Shown: positions 13,778 through 20,635 of the stretch, one piece after another | How positions within the stretch are numbered: position 1 is the first letter of the stretch | How the letters are laid out: every line of letters starts with the position of its first letter | NCBI GenBank assembly: GCA_002439555.1 | Contig: DJOC01000062.1 | Span: forward strand, 970 to 25,436 | DNA: 24,467 nucleotides | Source of the DNA: Caryophanales bacterium UBA6448 | GTDB taxonomy: Bacteria; Bacillota_I; Bacilli_A; RF39; UBA660 | Direction: 5' to 3' | Position numbers and translations under genes: made by a program | The notes under the pieces: model-generated | What the model was told of the DNA's origin: nothing | The model's input: only the letters and a program-made list of their open reading frames with translations | Databases searched by the model: none

Positions 13778-16699
13778 TTATTCGAGATTATTTTCAAGTT
13801 TTACACTTACGAGTTTAGATACTCCACTCTCTTGCATTGTTACACCATATAGGTTACCAGCATATTCCATCATTTTCTTTTTATGAGTAATCAATATGAA
13901 TTGGCTAATATCTTGCATACTTTTTAAATAGTCACCAAACATTGATACGTTTTCTTCATCAAGTGGTGCTTCAACTTCATCAAGTACGATGAATGGAGCT
14001 GGTTTAACATTAAGTATAGCAAATATAAGACATATTGCTGTAAGTGCTTTTTCACCACCAGATAACATAGATGTTGAATTAAGTTTTTTTCCTGGTGGAA
14101 CCGCTAAAATAGAGATTCCAGTATTAAGTAAATCATTTTCATCAGTTAGTTTTAAAACGCCATTTCCACCTTTGAACATTTTTCTAAATACAATAGAAAA
14201 TTCAGTAGATATTTTATCAAATGTTTCTTTAAAGCGTTTTTTCATAATATCATCCATTTCATCAATAATATTATAAAGTTCTTTCGAAGAAGACTCTAAA
14301 TCTTCTTTTTGACCTGCTAAAAAGTCATATCTTTTACTTAATCTATCATATTCAGAAATACTTCCTATATTAATATTTGTAAGTCCTTTTAAATCATTTT
14401 TATATTTAATTACAATTTCTCTAGCCTCTTCCGGGTCCATCGTAAGTTCATAAGATTTTAAGGCATTTTCATAAGTCATATTATACTCATTTTGGAGGTT
14501 TTCAAGAAGCGAATCCATTTTAACCTCTAACTTACCTATTTCAATTTCGTTATTTTTAATTAAACTTTCGTTCTTATTATACTTACTATTTACATCATTA
14601 ATCTTTCTTTCCAAATCTTCGATTTTATTATTTAAATCAAACTTTCTAGATTTTAAAGAAACTAGGTTATTTTCAAGTATTTCTTTTTCTTTAGATTTAC
14701 TATTAAGTGTATAAAGTATTTCCTCGATTTTATCATTTAAAGTATTATTATTAAGGTTTTTAAAACCATCAATATTACTTTCTGTATAAGTAAGCTTATC
14801 TTTTGTTTCTGATAATACTCTTTCTTTATTTTCGATTAAAACTCTTTTTTCAGTTAATTTATAATTAATTTCACTAATTTCTTTTTCAAGTTCTTCATAT
14901 TTATCATTAGCATTATCTAAAGTAACTGATATACTTTGAAGTAGTCCTTTTTTATTGTTATATTCATTTTGCATATGTAATAGGTTTATTTTATCATCAT
15001 TATTCGCACTAATTGTACCACCACTTACAGCACCACCTGAATATAATATATCGCCCTCTAAAGAGACTATTTTATATTTATAACCAATCTTTTTACCAAT
15101 TTTATTTGCATCATCAAGACTATCAACAATGATAACATTGCCAAGTTGGTTTTCAATAATATTTTTGTATTTTTTATCATAACTTACAAGATCAGATGCA
15201 ATTCCAATAAAACCAGGCAAATCCTTAATACTAGTTAATGATGCACTATCAATGTATCTTGATTTTATAGTATCAAGTGGGAAGAATGTACATCTTCCCA
15301 AACCAAAGTTTTTAAGATATTTAATAGCTCTTTTTGCACTATCAAAATCAGTTGTTACTATAAAGTTTTTGGCCGCTCCTAAAGAGGAAGAAATGGCTAG
15401 TTTATGTGAATCATTTACCTCGATTAAGTTTTCAATACGATCACAAATACCACTTAGAGCTTTTGAATTTAAAACTGCTGCAATACTCTTTGGTAAGAAA
15501 GAATTATTTTCAATATTACTTTTAGCAATATTAACTCTGTTTTCTAAATCAAATAGTTCTTTAGATTTAACATTATAATCACTTTTTAAAGTTGTTATTT
15601 TAATTTTTTCCTTTAACTGTGTATTATTTTTATCATTGTATTCCTTAATTAAAGTGTTATATTCATCCTTTAAAGATTTAATTTCGTTTTCAAGTACAGC
15701 AATGTTTTTCTCAATAGATAGTTTTTCCTCTTTAAGCCTTAAAAGGTTTTCATTGATAGCACTTTCATTTACACTTAATTTAACTCTTTCTAAATTAATT
15801 TGTTTTTGACTTTGAAGCCTTGATATGTCATCATTAATTTGAATAATTTGCTCATTTGATTTAGTTATTTCTTCATCCATTTGTAAAAGAATTAATTTAA
15901 GCTTTTCAAGTTCTTCGGGATGTAAGAATACATTTACTTCTTGCTCTTTTTTTAGTTTATTATTCTCAAGTTTAATGATTTCATATCTTTCTTTTATATT
16001 TGTTATATCACTAGCAATTAAAGATACCTCAATATTTTCAAGGTTATCTTTTATTTTAATATATTTTTCGGCCTCTTTTTTTTGCTTTTCTAACGGTTTT
16101 AAAGAGGACATAACTTCCTTGATTATTAAGTTTAATCTTGTAATATTTTCTTTGGTATTATCAAGTTTTTTTAAAGTTTCCTCTTTTCTTTTTTTATATT
16201 TTAATACTCCTGCAGCATTTTCAAAAAGGACTCTTCTTTCTGATGATTTATTATCTACTAAAGCATTAATATTTCCTTGGGTAATTATATTGAACTTTGA
16301 TGATACATCAAGTATAAGGTCAGTAATATCTTTAAGCCTTACTCTTGAATTATTTATGAAATATTCATTTTCACCAGTCTTATAAATTGTTCTTCTTATT
16401 TCAACTTCACCAAACTCTGATGGTAAAGTGTGATCTTCATTATCAAATAAAATGCTTACGCTTGCTTTTGTTAAACCCTCTCTTGATTTAGAACCACTAA
16501 AAATGATATCGCTCATCTTATCATCACCACGTAAGGTTTTGACACTTTGCTCTCCTAAAACCCATAAAAGAGCATCAACAACATTACTTTTACCGCTTCC
16601 ATTGGGTCCAACTATTGCACATATATTTTTATCAAAATCTAATTCTGTTTTATCAGCAAAGGATTTAAATCCTTGCATTTTAATACTTTTTATATACAT
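13778..16699 (-). CDS. smc: Chromosome segregation SMC ATPase (compact form)
   Basis: A 973-aa SMC protein, which with ScpA and ScpB organises and separates sister chromosomes. The N-terminal head has Walker A GPNGSGKS (31-38). Coiled coil runs from about 160 to 395, the hinge from about 400 (FLPKSIAAVL) to 565 (GGAVSGG), the return coil to about 800, and the C-terminal head holds the signature LSGGEKALTA (about 875) and Walker B FIVLDEVEAPLD (about 903). It is about 200 residues shorter than the usual 1,180 aa, the loss lying in the arms, as in Mycoplasma SMCs. Start ATG 16699 is preceded by AAGG and lies three bases after the rnc stop, so the two are co-transcribed. Confidence 0.97.
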   Translation of the reverse strand: MYIKSIKMQGFKSFADKTELDFDKNICAIVGPNGSGKSNVVDALLWVLGEQSVKTLRGDDKMSDIIFSGSKSREGLTKASVSILFDNEDHTLPSEFGEVEIRRTIYKTGENEYFINNSRVRLKDITDLILDVSSKFNIITQGNINALVDNKSSERRVLFENAAGVLKYKKRKEETLKKLDNTKENITRLNLIIKEVMSSLKPLEKQKKEAEKYIKIKDNLENIEVSLIASDITNIKERYEIIKLENNKLKKEQEVNVFLHPEELEKLKLILLQMDEEITKSNEQIIQINDDISRLQSQKQINLERVKLSVNESAINENLLRLKEEKLSIEKNIAVLENEIKSLKDEYNTLIKEYNDKNNTQLKEKIKITTLKSDYNVKSKELFDLENRVNIAKSNIENNSFLPKSIAAVLNSKALSGICDRIENLIEVNDSHKLAISSSLGAAKNFIVTTDFDSAKRAIKYLKNFGLGRCTFFPLDTIKSRYIDSASLTSIKDLPGFIGIASDLVSYDKKYKNIIENQLGNVIIVDSLDDANKIGKKIGYKYKIVSLEGDILYSGGAVSGGTISANNDDKINLLHMQNEYNNKKGLLQSISVTLDNANDKYEELEKEISEINYKLTEKRVLIENKERVLSETKDKLTYTESNIDGFKNLNNNTLNDKIEEILYTLNSKSKEKEILENNLVSLKSRKFDLNNKIEDLERKINDVNSKYNKNESLIKNNEIEIGKLEVKMDSLLENLQNEYNMTYENALKSYELTMDPEEAREIVIKYKNDLKGLTNINIGSISEYDRLSKRYDFLAGQKEDLESSSKELYNIIDEMDDIMKKRFKETFDKISTEFSIVFRKMFKGGNGVLKLTDENDLLNTGISILAVPPGKKLNSTSMLSGGEKALTAICLIFAILNVKPAPFIVLDEVEAPLDEENVSMFGDYLKSMQDISQFILITHKKKMMEYAGNLYGVTMQESGVSKLVSVKLENNLE

Positions 16700-16702
16700 A
16701 AT

Positions 16703-17350
16703 CTACCTTGCACTTTTCCTTAAGGCATCTTTGGCTGCCATTTGTTCTGCCTCTTTTTTAGATTTACCTATGCCAGTTCCAAGGGTTAAACCATCTACTA
16801 TTGCATCAGCCTTAAATAAAGGTTTGCCTTCTTCATCAGTAATACTTTCTACTTCATAAATTACTGATCTTTGGCTTGTTTGAACAACTTCTTGAAAAGC
16901 AGTTTTATAATCAGAAAAGAACTTTTCATTTCTTTGAATATGAGGTATAACAACTGCATAAATATACCTTTTACAAGTTTCAAATCCTTGGTCTATATAA
17001 ATAACCGCTAAAATGGCTTCAAAAACATCGGCAATAATAGTTTCATTTGCTTTACCATGAAGACCATTACCAACTTTAATTAAATCAGCATAACCAACTT
17101 CTTTGGCATAAACATTCAAAGCATCCTCACATACATAACTAGCTCTAATTTTAGTCATTTGCCCCTCTTTTAAGCTATGTTTATTATATAAATACTCACT
17201 TACTATTACACTTAAAACTGCATCTCCTAAAAACTCTAGTTTTTCATATGAATTTATGTTATTTTCATATGCATAAGAAGAATGAGTTAATGCTTCAGAT
17301 AATAACTGTGCATTATTAATTTTAATATTATATTTTTCTAAGAAATTCAT
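16703..17350 (-). CDS. rnc: Ribonuclease III
   Basis: A 215-aa double-stranded RNA endonuclease that processes rRNA precursors and degrades duplex RNAs. The signature NSYEKLEFLGDAVLS carries E39 and D43, and DVFEAILAVIYID carries D108 and E111; the dsRNA-binding domain occupies about 150-213 and ends in GIGKSKKEAEQMAAKDALR. I chose ATG 17350 (MNFLEKYN) because AGGTG precedes it and the -10 box lies at 17382-17377, which places the further upstream in-frame ATG (17386) outside the transcript. It is the first gene of rnc-smc. It shares its -35 hexamer with the divergent yidD promoter. Confidence 0.96.
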   Translation of the reverse strand: MNFLEKYNIKINNAQLLSEALTHSSYAYENNINSYEKLEFLGDAVLSVIVSEYLYNKHSLKEGQMTKIRASYVCEDALNVYAKEVGYADLIKVGNGLHGKANETIIADVFEAILAVIYIDQGFETCKRYIYAVVIPHIQRNEKFFSDYKTAFQEVVQTSQRSVIYEVESITDEEGKPLFKADAIVDGLTLGTGIGKSKKEAEQMAAKDALRKSAR

Positions 17351-17376
17351 ATACTCACCTATTACTTTCCTTAGTA

Positions 17377-17404
17377 AGTATAACATATTATTAGGTAATT
17401 GTAA
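17377..17404 (-). promoter_or_regulatory. Promoter of rnc-smc
   Basis: On the minus strand TTACAA (17404-17399), 16-bp spacer with extended TGT, TATACT (17382-17377). Confidence 0.75.
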
Positions 17405-17427
17405 ATTTTAAAAATATATAGTATAAT
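17399..17427 (+). promoter_or_regulatory. Promoter of yidD, sharing the -35 box with rnc
   Basis: TTGTAA (17399-17404), 17-bp spacer, TATAAT (17422-17427). The -35 hexamer is the complement of the rnc -35 at the same six bases. Confidence 0.75.
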
Positions 17428-17434
17428 ACTAAAT

Positions 17435-17449
17435 ATGGACGAAATATGA
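17435..17449 (+). CDS. Four-codon leader peptide ORF (MDEI) overlapping yidD
   Basis: ATG 17435 lies at the predicted transcription start; the ORF reads Met-Asp-Glu-Ile and its TGA overlaps the yidD ATG (ATGA at 17446-17449). It could couple leaderless initiation to yidD, which has no Shine-Dalgarno sequence of its own. Very short ORFs arise by chance. Confidence 0.3.
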   Translation: MDEI

Positions 17450-17652
17450 AAATGATTATAATATATTTAATAAGAGGCTATCAAATAATTCCAAATATAT
17501 CACATAAAATGTGTAGGTTTACTCCTACGTGTAGTGAATATATGATTGAGGCTATTTATAAATATGGCGTAATTAAGGGATTAAAACTTGGCTTTAAAAG
17601 GCTAAAACGTTGTCGTCCAAATGGAAAATGTGGATATGATCCAGTTCCCTGA
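17446..17652 (+). CDS. yidD: YidD membrane protein insertion efficiency factor
   Basis: A 68-aa protein of the YidD family, which assists YidC-dependent insertion of inner-membrane proteins. Conserved features are IYLIRGYQIIPNI near the start, the CRFTPTCSEYMIEAI motif, the basic GLKLGFKRLKRCRPNGKCG stretch and the terminal DPVP. Length is normal. The start ATG 17446 has no Shine-Dalgarno sequence but overlaps a four-codon leader ORF that begins at the likely transcription start. It ends with TGA, showing that TGA is a stop codon here. The next gene begins 14 bases later, so they are co-transcribed. The usual neighbours rnpA and yidC are absent. Confidence 0.96.
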   Translation: MKMIIIYLIRGYQIIPNISHKMCRFTPTCSEYMIEAIYKYGVIKGLKLGFKRLKRCRPNGKCGYDPVP

Positions 17653-17666
17653 AAGGAAAAATTTAA

Positions 17667-18527
17667 ATGAAATTAAAATTATTTAAAACATTTTGCTTGC
17701 TAACTCTATTTACATTAATATTATCTTCGTGTTCAATTAAAAAAGATGACCTCGAAGGAGCCACTATTTATACTACGGTTTATCCCGTAAATTACTTGGT
17801 AAAATACTTATATGATGATTATGGACAAATAAGTAGTATTTACCCGAAAGACTGTGATTTAAATACTTATAAACTTACAGCAAAACAAATTACAAATTAT
17901 GCAAGTGCTGACCTATTTGTTTATAATGGATTAACTAAAGAAAAAGAAATTGCAAAAACATTATTAAATAAAAATAAAAATCTTTTGATAATTGATGTTT
18001 CTTATGGACTATCTTATGAAAATGATCCTGCAGAACTTTGGTTAAGTCCTAAAAATTATTTAATGCTTGCTAAAAATATTAAGGAAAACTTGACAAACTA
18101 TTTGACAAGCAAATATATTATCGAAGAGGTTAATAAAAATTATGCAGATTTCGAAGAAAAAATATCACTAATGGATGCAAATTTAAGAAGTATAGCAAGT
18201 GATGCACAAAAAGATGGTAAATATACAATTGTTGCAAGTAGCAAAGTATTTAACTTCCTTAAAAGTTATGGATTTGATGTAATTAGTCTTGATGATGCTG
18301 ATAATTTAAAAGAAAACAAATATAATAGTATAAAATCAAAATTTAAAAATAAAAAGTACACATATATATTATGTAGTGAAAATGATAAAGAAAATGACAC
18401 AATTAAAGATTTAGTAAATAATAATGCAAAACTTATTGATGTTAATCTAATGACCCTTTCTATGGACGATGATTACTTCAGTACAATGACCTCTTTTATA
18501 GAAAATATAAAAACTTCATTAAGCTAA
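17667..18527 (+). CDS. ZnuA/TroA-like substrate-binding lipoprotein lacking histidines
   Basis: A 286-aa lipoprotein: signal peptide 1-20, lipobox LSSC (Cys22), then a cluster-9 (ZnuA/TroA) metal-binding fold. Typical blocks are TIYTTVYPVNYLVKYLYDD, ASADLFVYNGL, ELWLSPKNYLMLAKNI and YTIVASSKVFNFLKSYGF. In the family the metal is held by histidines in the EPHDYEPT, DPHIWLSP and HxAFxY blocks; here they read CDLNTYKLT, DPAELWLSP and ASSKVFNFL, and the whole protein contains no histidine. No permease or ATPase gene is adjacent. It either binds something other than zinc/manganese or uses different ligands. AAAGGA precedes ATG 17667 by nine bases. Confidence 0.85.
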   Translation: MKLKLFKTFCLLTLFTLILSSCSIKKDDLEGATIYTTVYPVNYLVKYLYDDYGQISSIYPKDCDLNTYKLTAKQITNYASADLFVYNGLTKEKEIAKTLLNKNKNLLIIDVSYGLSYENDPAELWLSPKNYLMLAKNIKENLTNYLTSKYIIEEVNKNYADFEEKISLMDANLRSIASDAQKDGKYTIVASSKVFNFLKSYGFDVISLDDADNLKENKYNSIKSKFKNKKYTYILCSENDKENDTIKDLVNNNAKLIDVNLMTLSMDDDYFSTMTSFIENIKTSLS

Positions 18528-18557
18528 TTGACAAAGTGGTTATTTATATAGTAAAAT
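18528..18557 (+). promoter_or_regulatory. Promoter of tRNA-Ser
   Basis: TTGACA (18528-18533, starting right after the lipoprotein stop codon), 18-bp spacer, TAAAAT (18552-18557). Confidence 0.75.
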
Positions 18558-18575
18558 GTATAAGTAGCTTGGTTT

Positions 18576-18666
18576 GGAGTAGTACTCAAGAGGCTGAAGA
18601 GGCGCCCCTGCTAAGGGTGTAGGTCGGGTAACTGGCGCGAGAGTTCAAATCTCTCCTACTCCGCCA
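18576..18666 (+). tRNA. tRNA-Ser (GCU)
   Basis: Acceptor GGAGTAG pairs with CTACTCC, discriminator G, encoded CCA. The anticodon loop CTGCTAA gives GCU (AGC/AGU serine codons). The long variable arm typical of class-II tRNAs is present, and the T arm holds GTTCAAATC. Confidence 0.97.
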
Positions 18667-18680
18667 TTATGTAAAAATAT

Positions 18681-18703
18681 TCTAGGACATCCTAGATTTT
18701 TTT
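18681..18703 (+). terminator. Terminator after tRNA-Ser
   Basis: TCTAGG, ACAT, CCTAGA then T7. Confidence 0.88.
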
Positions 18704-18719
18704 ATGCTCTAAAGTACGA

Positions 18720-18782
18720 TGATAAGCGTGAGGTATTAAGGTTCAAGTCAAAGGCTTAACACAAAAATTACCACCATTTTAC
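18720..18782 (+). pseudogene. Scrambled remnant of a tRNA-Ile/tRNA-Glu pair
   Basis: 18720-18734 is identical over 15 nt to the anticodon-to-variable region of the intact tRNA-Ile (TGATAAGCGTGAGGT); 18740-18749 matches its T arm (GGTTCAAGTC); 18753-18763 matches the tRNA-Glu D-arm region (GGCTTAACACA). A further 10-nt match, CCACCATTTT (18770-18779), equals the tRNA-Ile 3' end and the spacer before tRNA-Glu. The remnant lies on the strand opposite to the intact pair, less than 100 bp from it, and cannot fold as a tRNA. Confidence 0.65.
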
Positions 18783-18826
18783 CGCAAGCCATATCAAAAT
18801 CACTAAAAATTGATAATTTATGATAT

Positions 18827-18849
18827 AAAAAAAGCCCGAAATTACGGAC
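18827..18849 (-). terminator. Terminator of the tRNA-Ile/tRNA-Glu transcript
   Basis: On the minus strand GTCCG, six-base loop, CGGGC, then T7 (plus 18833-18827). Confidence 0.8.
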
Positions 18850-18863
18850 AATTATTAACTTAA

Positions 18864-18940
18864 TGGTGACCCGTACGGGATTCGAACCCATGAATGCTGC
18901 CGTGAAAGGGCAGTGTGTTAAGCCGCTTCACCAACGGGCC
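18864..18940 (-). tRNA. tRNA-Glu (UUC)
   Basis: Acceptor GGCCCGT/ACGGGTC, encoded CCA, anticodon stem CTGCC/GGCAG with loop CTTTCAC (UUC), T arm GGTTCGAATCC. It is the second gene of a two-tRNA transcript. Confidence 0.97.
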
Positions 18941-18946
18941 AAAAAA

Positions 18947-19023
<77 letters not shown>

Positions 19024-19044
19024 ACTTCTTTTTCGTACTAATTA

Positions 19045-19073
19045 ATTGTACCTTATTTTTTTAATAAATGCAA
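19045..19073 (-). promoter_or_regulatory. Promoter of tRNA-Ile/tRNA-Glu
   Basis: On the minus strand TTGCAT (19073-19068), 17-bp spacer, TACAAT (19050-19045). Confidence 0.7.
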
Positions 19074-19094
19074 CCATTTTTTATTAAAAAATTG

Positions 19095-19559
19095 TCATAA
19101 ATGCAATTTTCTTGTCATTTCTTTAGATTTTATGCTATTTGCGGTATAATTTAGGGCTTCATATAAATAAGATTTATCAAAATTAAAATCATTATACCCT
19201 ACTTCACACCTTTTAAAGTAATAATAGTCTGGCAATACATAATCAAATTCATCATTCATTATATAAATTAAGCCTTTAACTTTTTTTCCATTTAATTCAA
19301 ATTCAATTTCTTTTTTATCATATAAATAAGGGTATCCTTCATATTTATCAAGACTTTTAATAAATAATTTATTAACTTTAAAAATGCCAATTGGTGCAAT
19401 ACTCCCCTCTTTTGATTCAATTGTTAAAAATCTATTTACCTCCCCTTTAAAAGATAGTTTAAAGTTATATAAGTACATAGTACCAACTACTTTGGAAAAT
19501 GGACATCTATGTTTCATTTCTTTTAAATTTAAATTACTTCCATACGCTAAATAATACAT
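19095..19559 (-). CDS. Gamma-glutamylcyclotransferase-like (GGCT/AIG2) protein
   Basis: A 154-aa cytoplasmic protein of the GGCT fold. The N-terminal YLAYGSNL (residues 3-10) is the substrate-binding glycine loop, and LDKYEGYPYLY supplies the catalytic Glu74; KKVKGLIYIMND is the usual following strand. Family members cyclise gamma-glutamyl groups or gamma-glutamylamines to 5-oxoproline, or have unknown small-molecule roles. A GAGGT ribosome-binding site lies seven bases before ATG 19559. It has its own promoter, arranged back to back with that of trmB. The C-terminal 30 residues are basic and beyond the core fold. Substrate is not inferable. Confidence 0.9.
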   Translation of the reverse strand: MYYLAYGSNLNLKEMKHRCPFSKVVGTMYLYNFKLSFKGEVNRFLTIESKEGSIAPIGIFKVNKLFIKSLDKYEGYPYLYDKKEIEFELNGKKVKGLIYIMNDEFDYVLPDYYYFKRCEVGYNDFNFDKSYLYEALNYTANSIKSKEMTRKLHL

Positions 19560-19576
19560 AATATGACCTCAAAAAT

Positions 19577-19605
19577 AATTTAACATATAAAATATAGGTG
19601 TGCAA
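19577..19605 (-). promoter_or_regulatory. Promoter of the GGCT-like gene
   Basis: On the minus strand TTGCAC (19605-19600), 17-bp spacer with TGT before TAAATT (19582-19577). It is divergent from the trmB promoter, with -35 boxes eight bases apart. Confidence 0.6.
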
Positions 19606-19612
19606 CTAAAAC

Positions 19613-19641
19613 TTGCTTATTTAGCCGTTTTTTATTATAAT
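19613..19641 (+). promoter_or_regulatory. Promoter of trmB
   Basis: TTGCTT (19613-19618), 17-bp spacer, TATAAT (19636-19641). Confidence 0.7.
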
Positions 19642-19660
19642 TGTTGTAGGAAGTGAAGAA

Positions 19661-20299
19661 ATGCAATATAAAAAAATTAAAAATGCTGATTTAATCGTAG
19701 GTTCTAGTAAATATTTAGTTAAAAATCCTTATGAATATCAAAAAAGATGGCACGAATTATTTAATAATAACAATCCTATTTGTTTAGAACTTGGTATGGG
19801 TCGTGGAGACTTTATAATTGATATGGCTAAAACTCATCCAAATATTAATTATATAGGGCTTGAAATTGTGGATTCACAAATGGTTATGGCTGTAAATAGG
19901 CTATCAAATTTAAATTTAAATAATCTTAAATTAATCAATATTGATGCTAAAGAAATTGGTAATATTTTCCAAAGAGAAATTGACACAGTTTATTTAACAT
20001 TTTGTGATCCCTGGCCTAAAAAGCAAGACGAAAAAAGAAGATTTACTCACGAAAGCTACTTAAGAATTTATGATAAGATTTTCACTAAACACAAACATAT
20101 TATTTTAAAAACTGATAACAAAGGTTTCTTTGCTTATTCACTTGAGAGTTTATCTAATTATTGGTATATTTTTAAAACTGTTTCACTTGATTTACATAAA
20201 GATGAAAGAAATATTCCTAATATAATGACAAATTATGAAAAACAATATCAAAAAGAAGGAAGACCAATTTACTTCCTTGATGCAGAATCTGATAGTTAA
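19661..20299 (+). CDS. trmB: tRNA (guanine-N7)-methyltransferase
   Basis: A 212-aa SAM-dependent enzyme that methylates G46 in the variable loop of tRNAs. LELGMGRGDFI (about 46-56) is the SAM-binding glycine motif, YIGLEIVDSQ holds the ribose-binding acidic residue, YLTFCDPWPKKQDEKRRF is the family catalytic loop and ILKTDNKGFF a following strand; the end MTNYEKQYQKEGRPIYFL is conserved. Length is normal. AGGAAG precedes ATG 19661, and a promoter and terminator flank the gene, so it is monocistronic. It sits among tRNA genes, though function links them only loosely. Confidence 0.97.
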   Translation: MQYKKIKNADLIVGSSKYLVKNPYEYQKRWHELFNNNNPICLELGMGRGDFIIDMAKTHPNINYIGLEIVDSQMVMAVNRLSNLNLNNLKLINIDAKEIGNIFQREIDTVYLTFCDPWPKKQDEKRRFTHESYLRIYDKIFTKHKHIILKTDNKGFFAYSLESLSNYWYIFKTVSLDLHKDERNIPNIMTNYEKQYQKEGRPIYFLDAESDS

Positions 20300-20312
20300 T
20301 ATCAGTTTTTTT
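20289..20312 (+). terminator. Terminator of trmB
   Basis: CTGATA, GTTAA, TATCAG then T7; the loop contains the stop codon. The following gap 20313-20410 holds a T-rich tract and an isolated GC-richer patch (20381-20390) I cannot explain. Confidence 0.88.
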
Positions 20313-20410
20313 ATTAATTTAAATACCATTTAAGCACAGTTATTATCATTTTAATAATATTTTTTAGGTAGTGGTTTTAAGGTGCCGACGTTTTTTATAA
20401 ATTAAAGAAT

Positions 20411-20445
20411 AAAAAAATCTAACAATGACTTATATTTGCTAGATT
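20411..20445 (-). terminator. Terminator of tRNA-Lys
   Basis: On the minus strand AATCTAGCAA pairs with TTGTTAGATT (one G-U pair), 10-nt loop, then T7 (plus 20417-20411). Confidence 0.85.
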
Positions 20446-20457
20446 TTAGTTTTTCAA

Positions 20458-20533
20458 TGGTGGGCTGTTAGGGATTCGAACCCTAGACCCACTGATTAAG
20501 AGTCAGTTGCTCTACCAACTGAGCTAACAGCCC
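20458..20533 (-). tRNA. tRNA-Lys (CUU)
   Basis: Acceptor GGGCTGT/ACAGCCC, encoded CCA, anticodon stem ACTGA/TCAGT with loop CTCTTAA (CUU), D arm AGCTCAGTTGGTAGAGC, T arm GGTTCGAATCC. Confidence 0.97.
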
Positions 20534-20566
20534 ATTGAACTTAAATTAATTAACACGCACAAATTA

Positions 20567-20572
20567 AGTATA
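20567..20572 (-). promoter_or_regulatory. Extended -10 promoter of tRNA-Lys
   Basis: On the minus strand TGTGGTATACT, the same 11-mer as upstream of the PIG-L gene; no good -35 is visible. Confidence 0.6.
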
Positions 20573-20595
20573 CCACATTTTTATAAAAAAGAAAT

Positions 20596-20620
20596 AAAAA
20601 AAATGCAATTTCTTGCATTT
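20596..20620 (-). terminator. Terminator of the DUF2207 gene
   Basis: On the minus strand AAATGCAA, loop GAAA, TTGCATTT and further T. Confidence 0.88.
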
Positions 20621-20635
20621 TCTGTGAAAAAAGTA

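Noticed and set aside
13989..16859. Several plus-strand ORFs of 95-136 aa inside smc and rnc
   Set aside because: They are antisense shadows of clearly coding smc and rnc sequence, with hydrophobic low-information translations.
17350..17386. Upstream in-frame start of rnc (MLYLLRKVIGEY)
   Set aside because: It would begin upstream of the -10 box of the rnc promoter; ATG 17350 has a ribosome-binding site.
20381..20396. Resemblance of GGTGCCGACG-T6 to the 3' end of a tracrRNA
   Set aside because: No CRISPR repeats, no cas genes and no terminal stem are present in the window.
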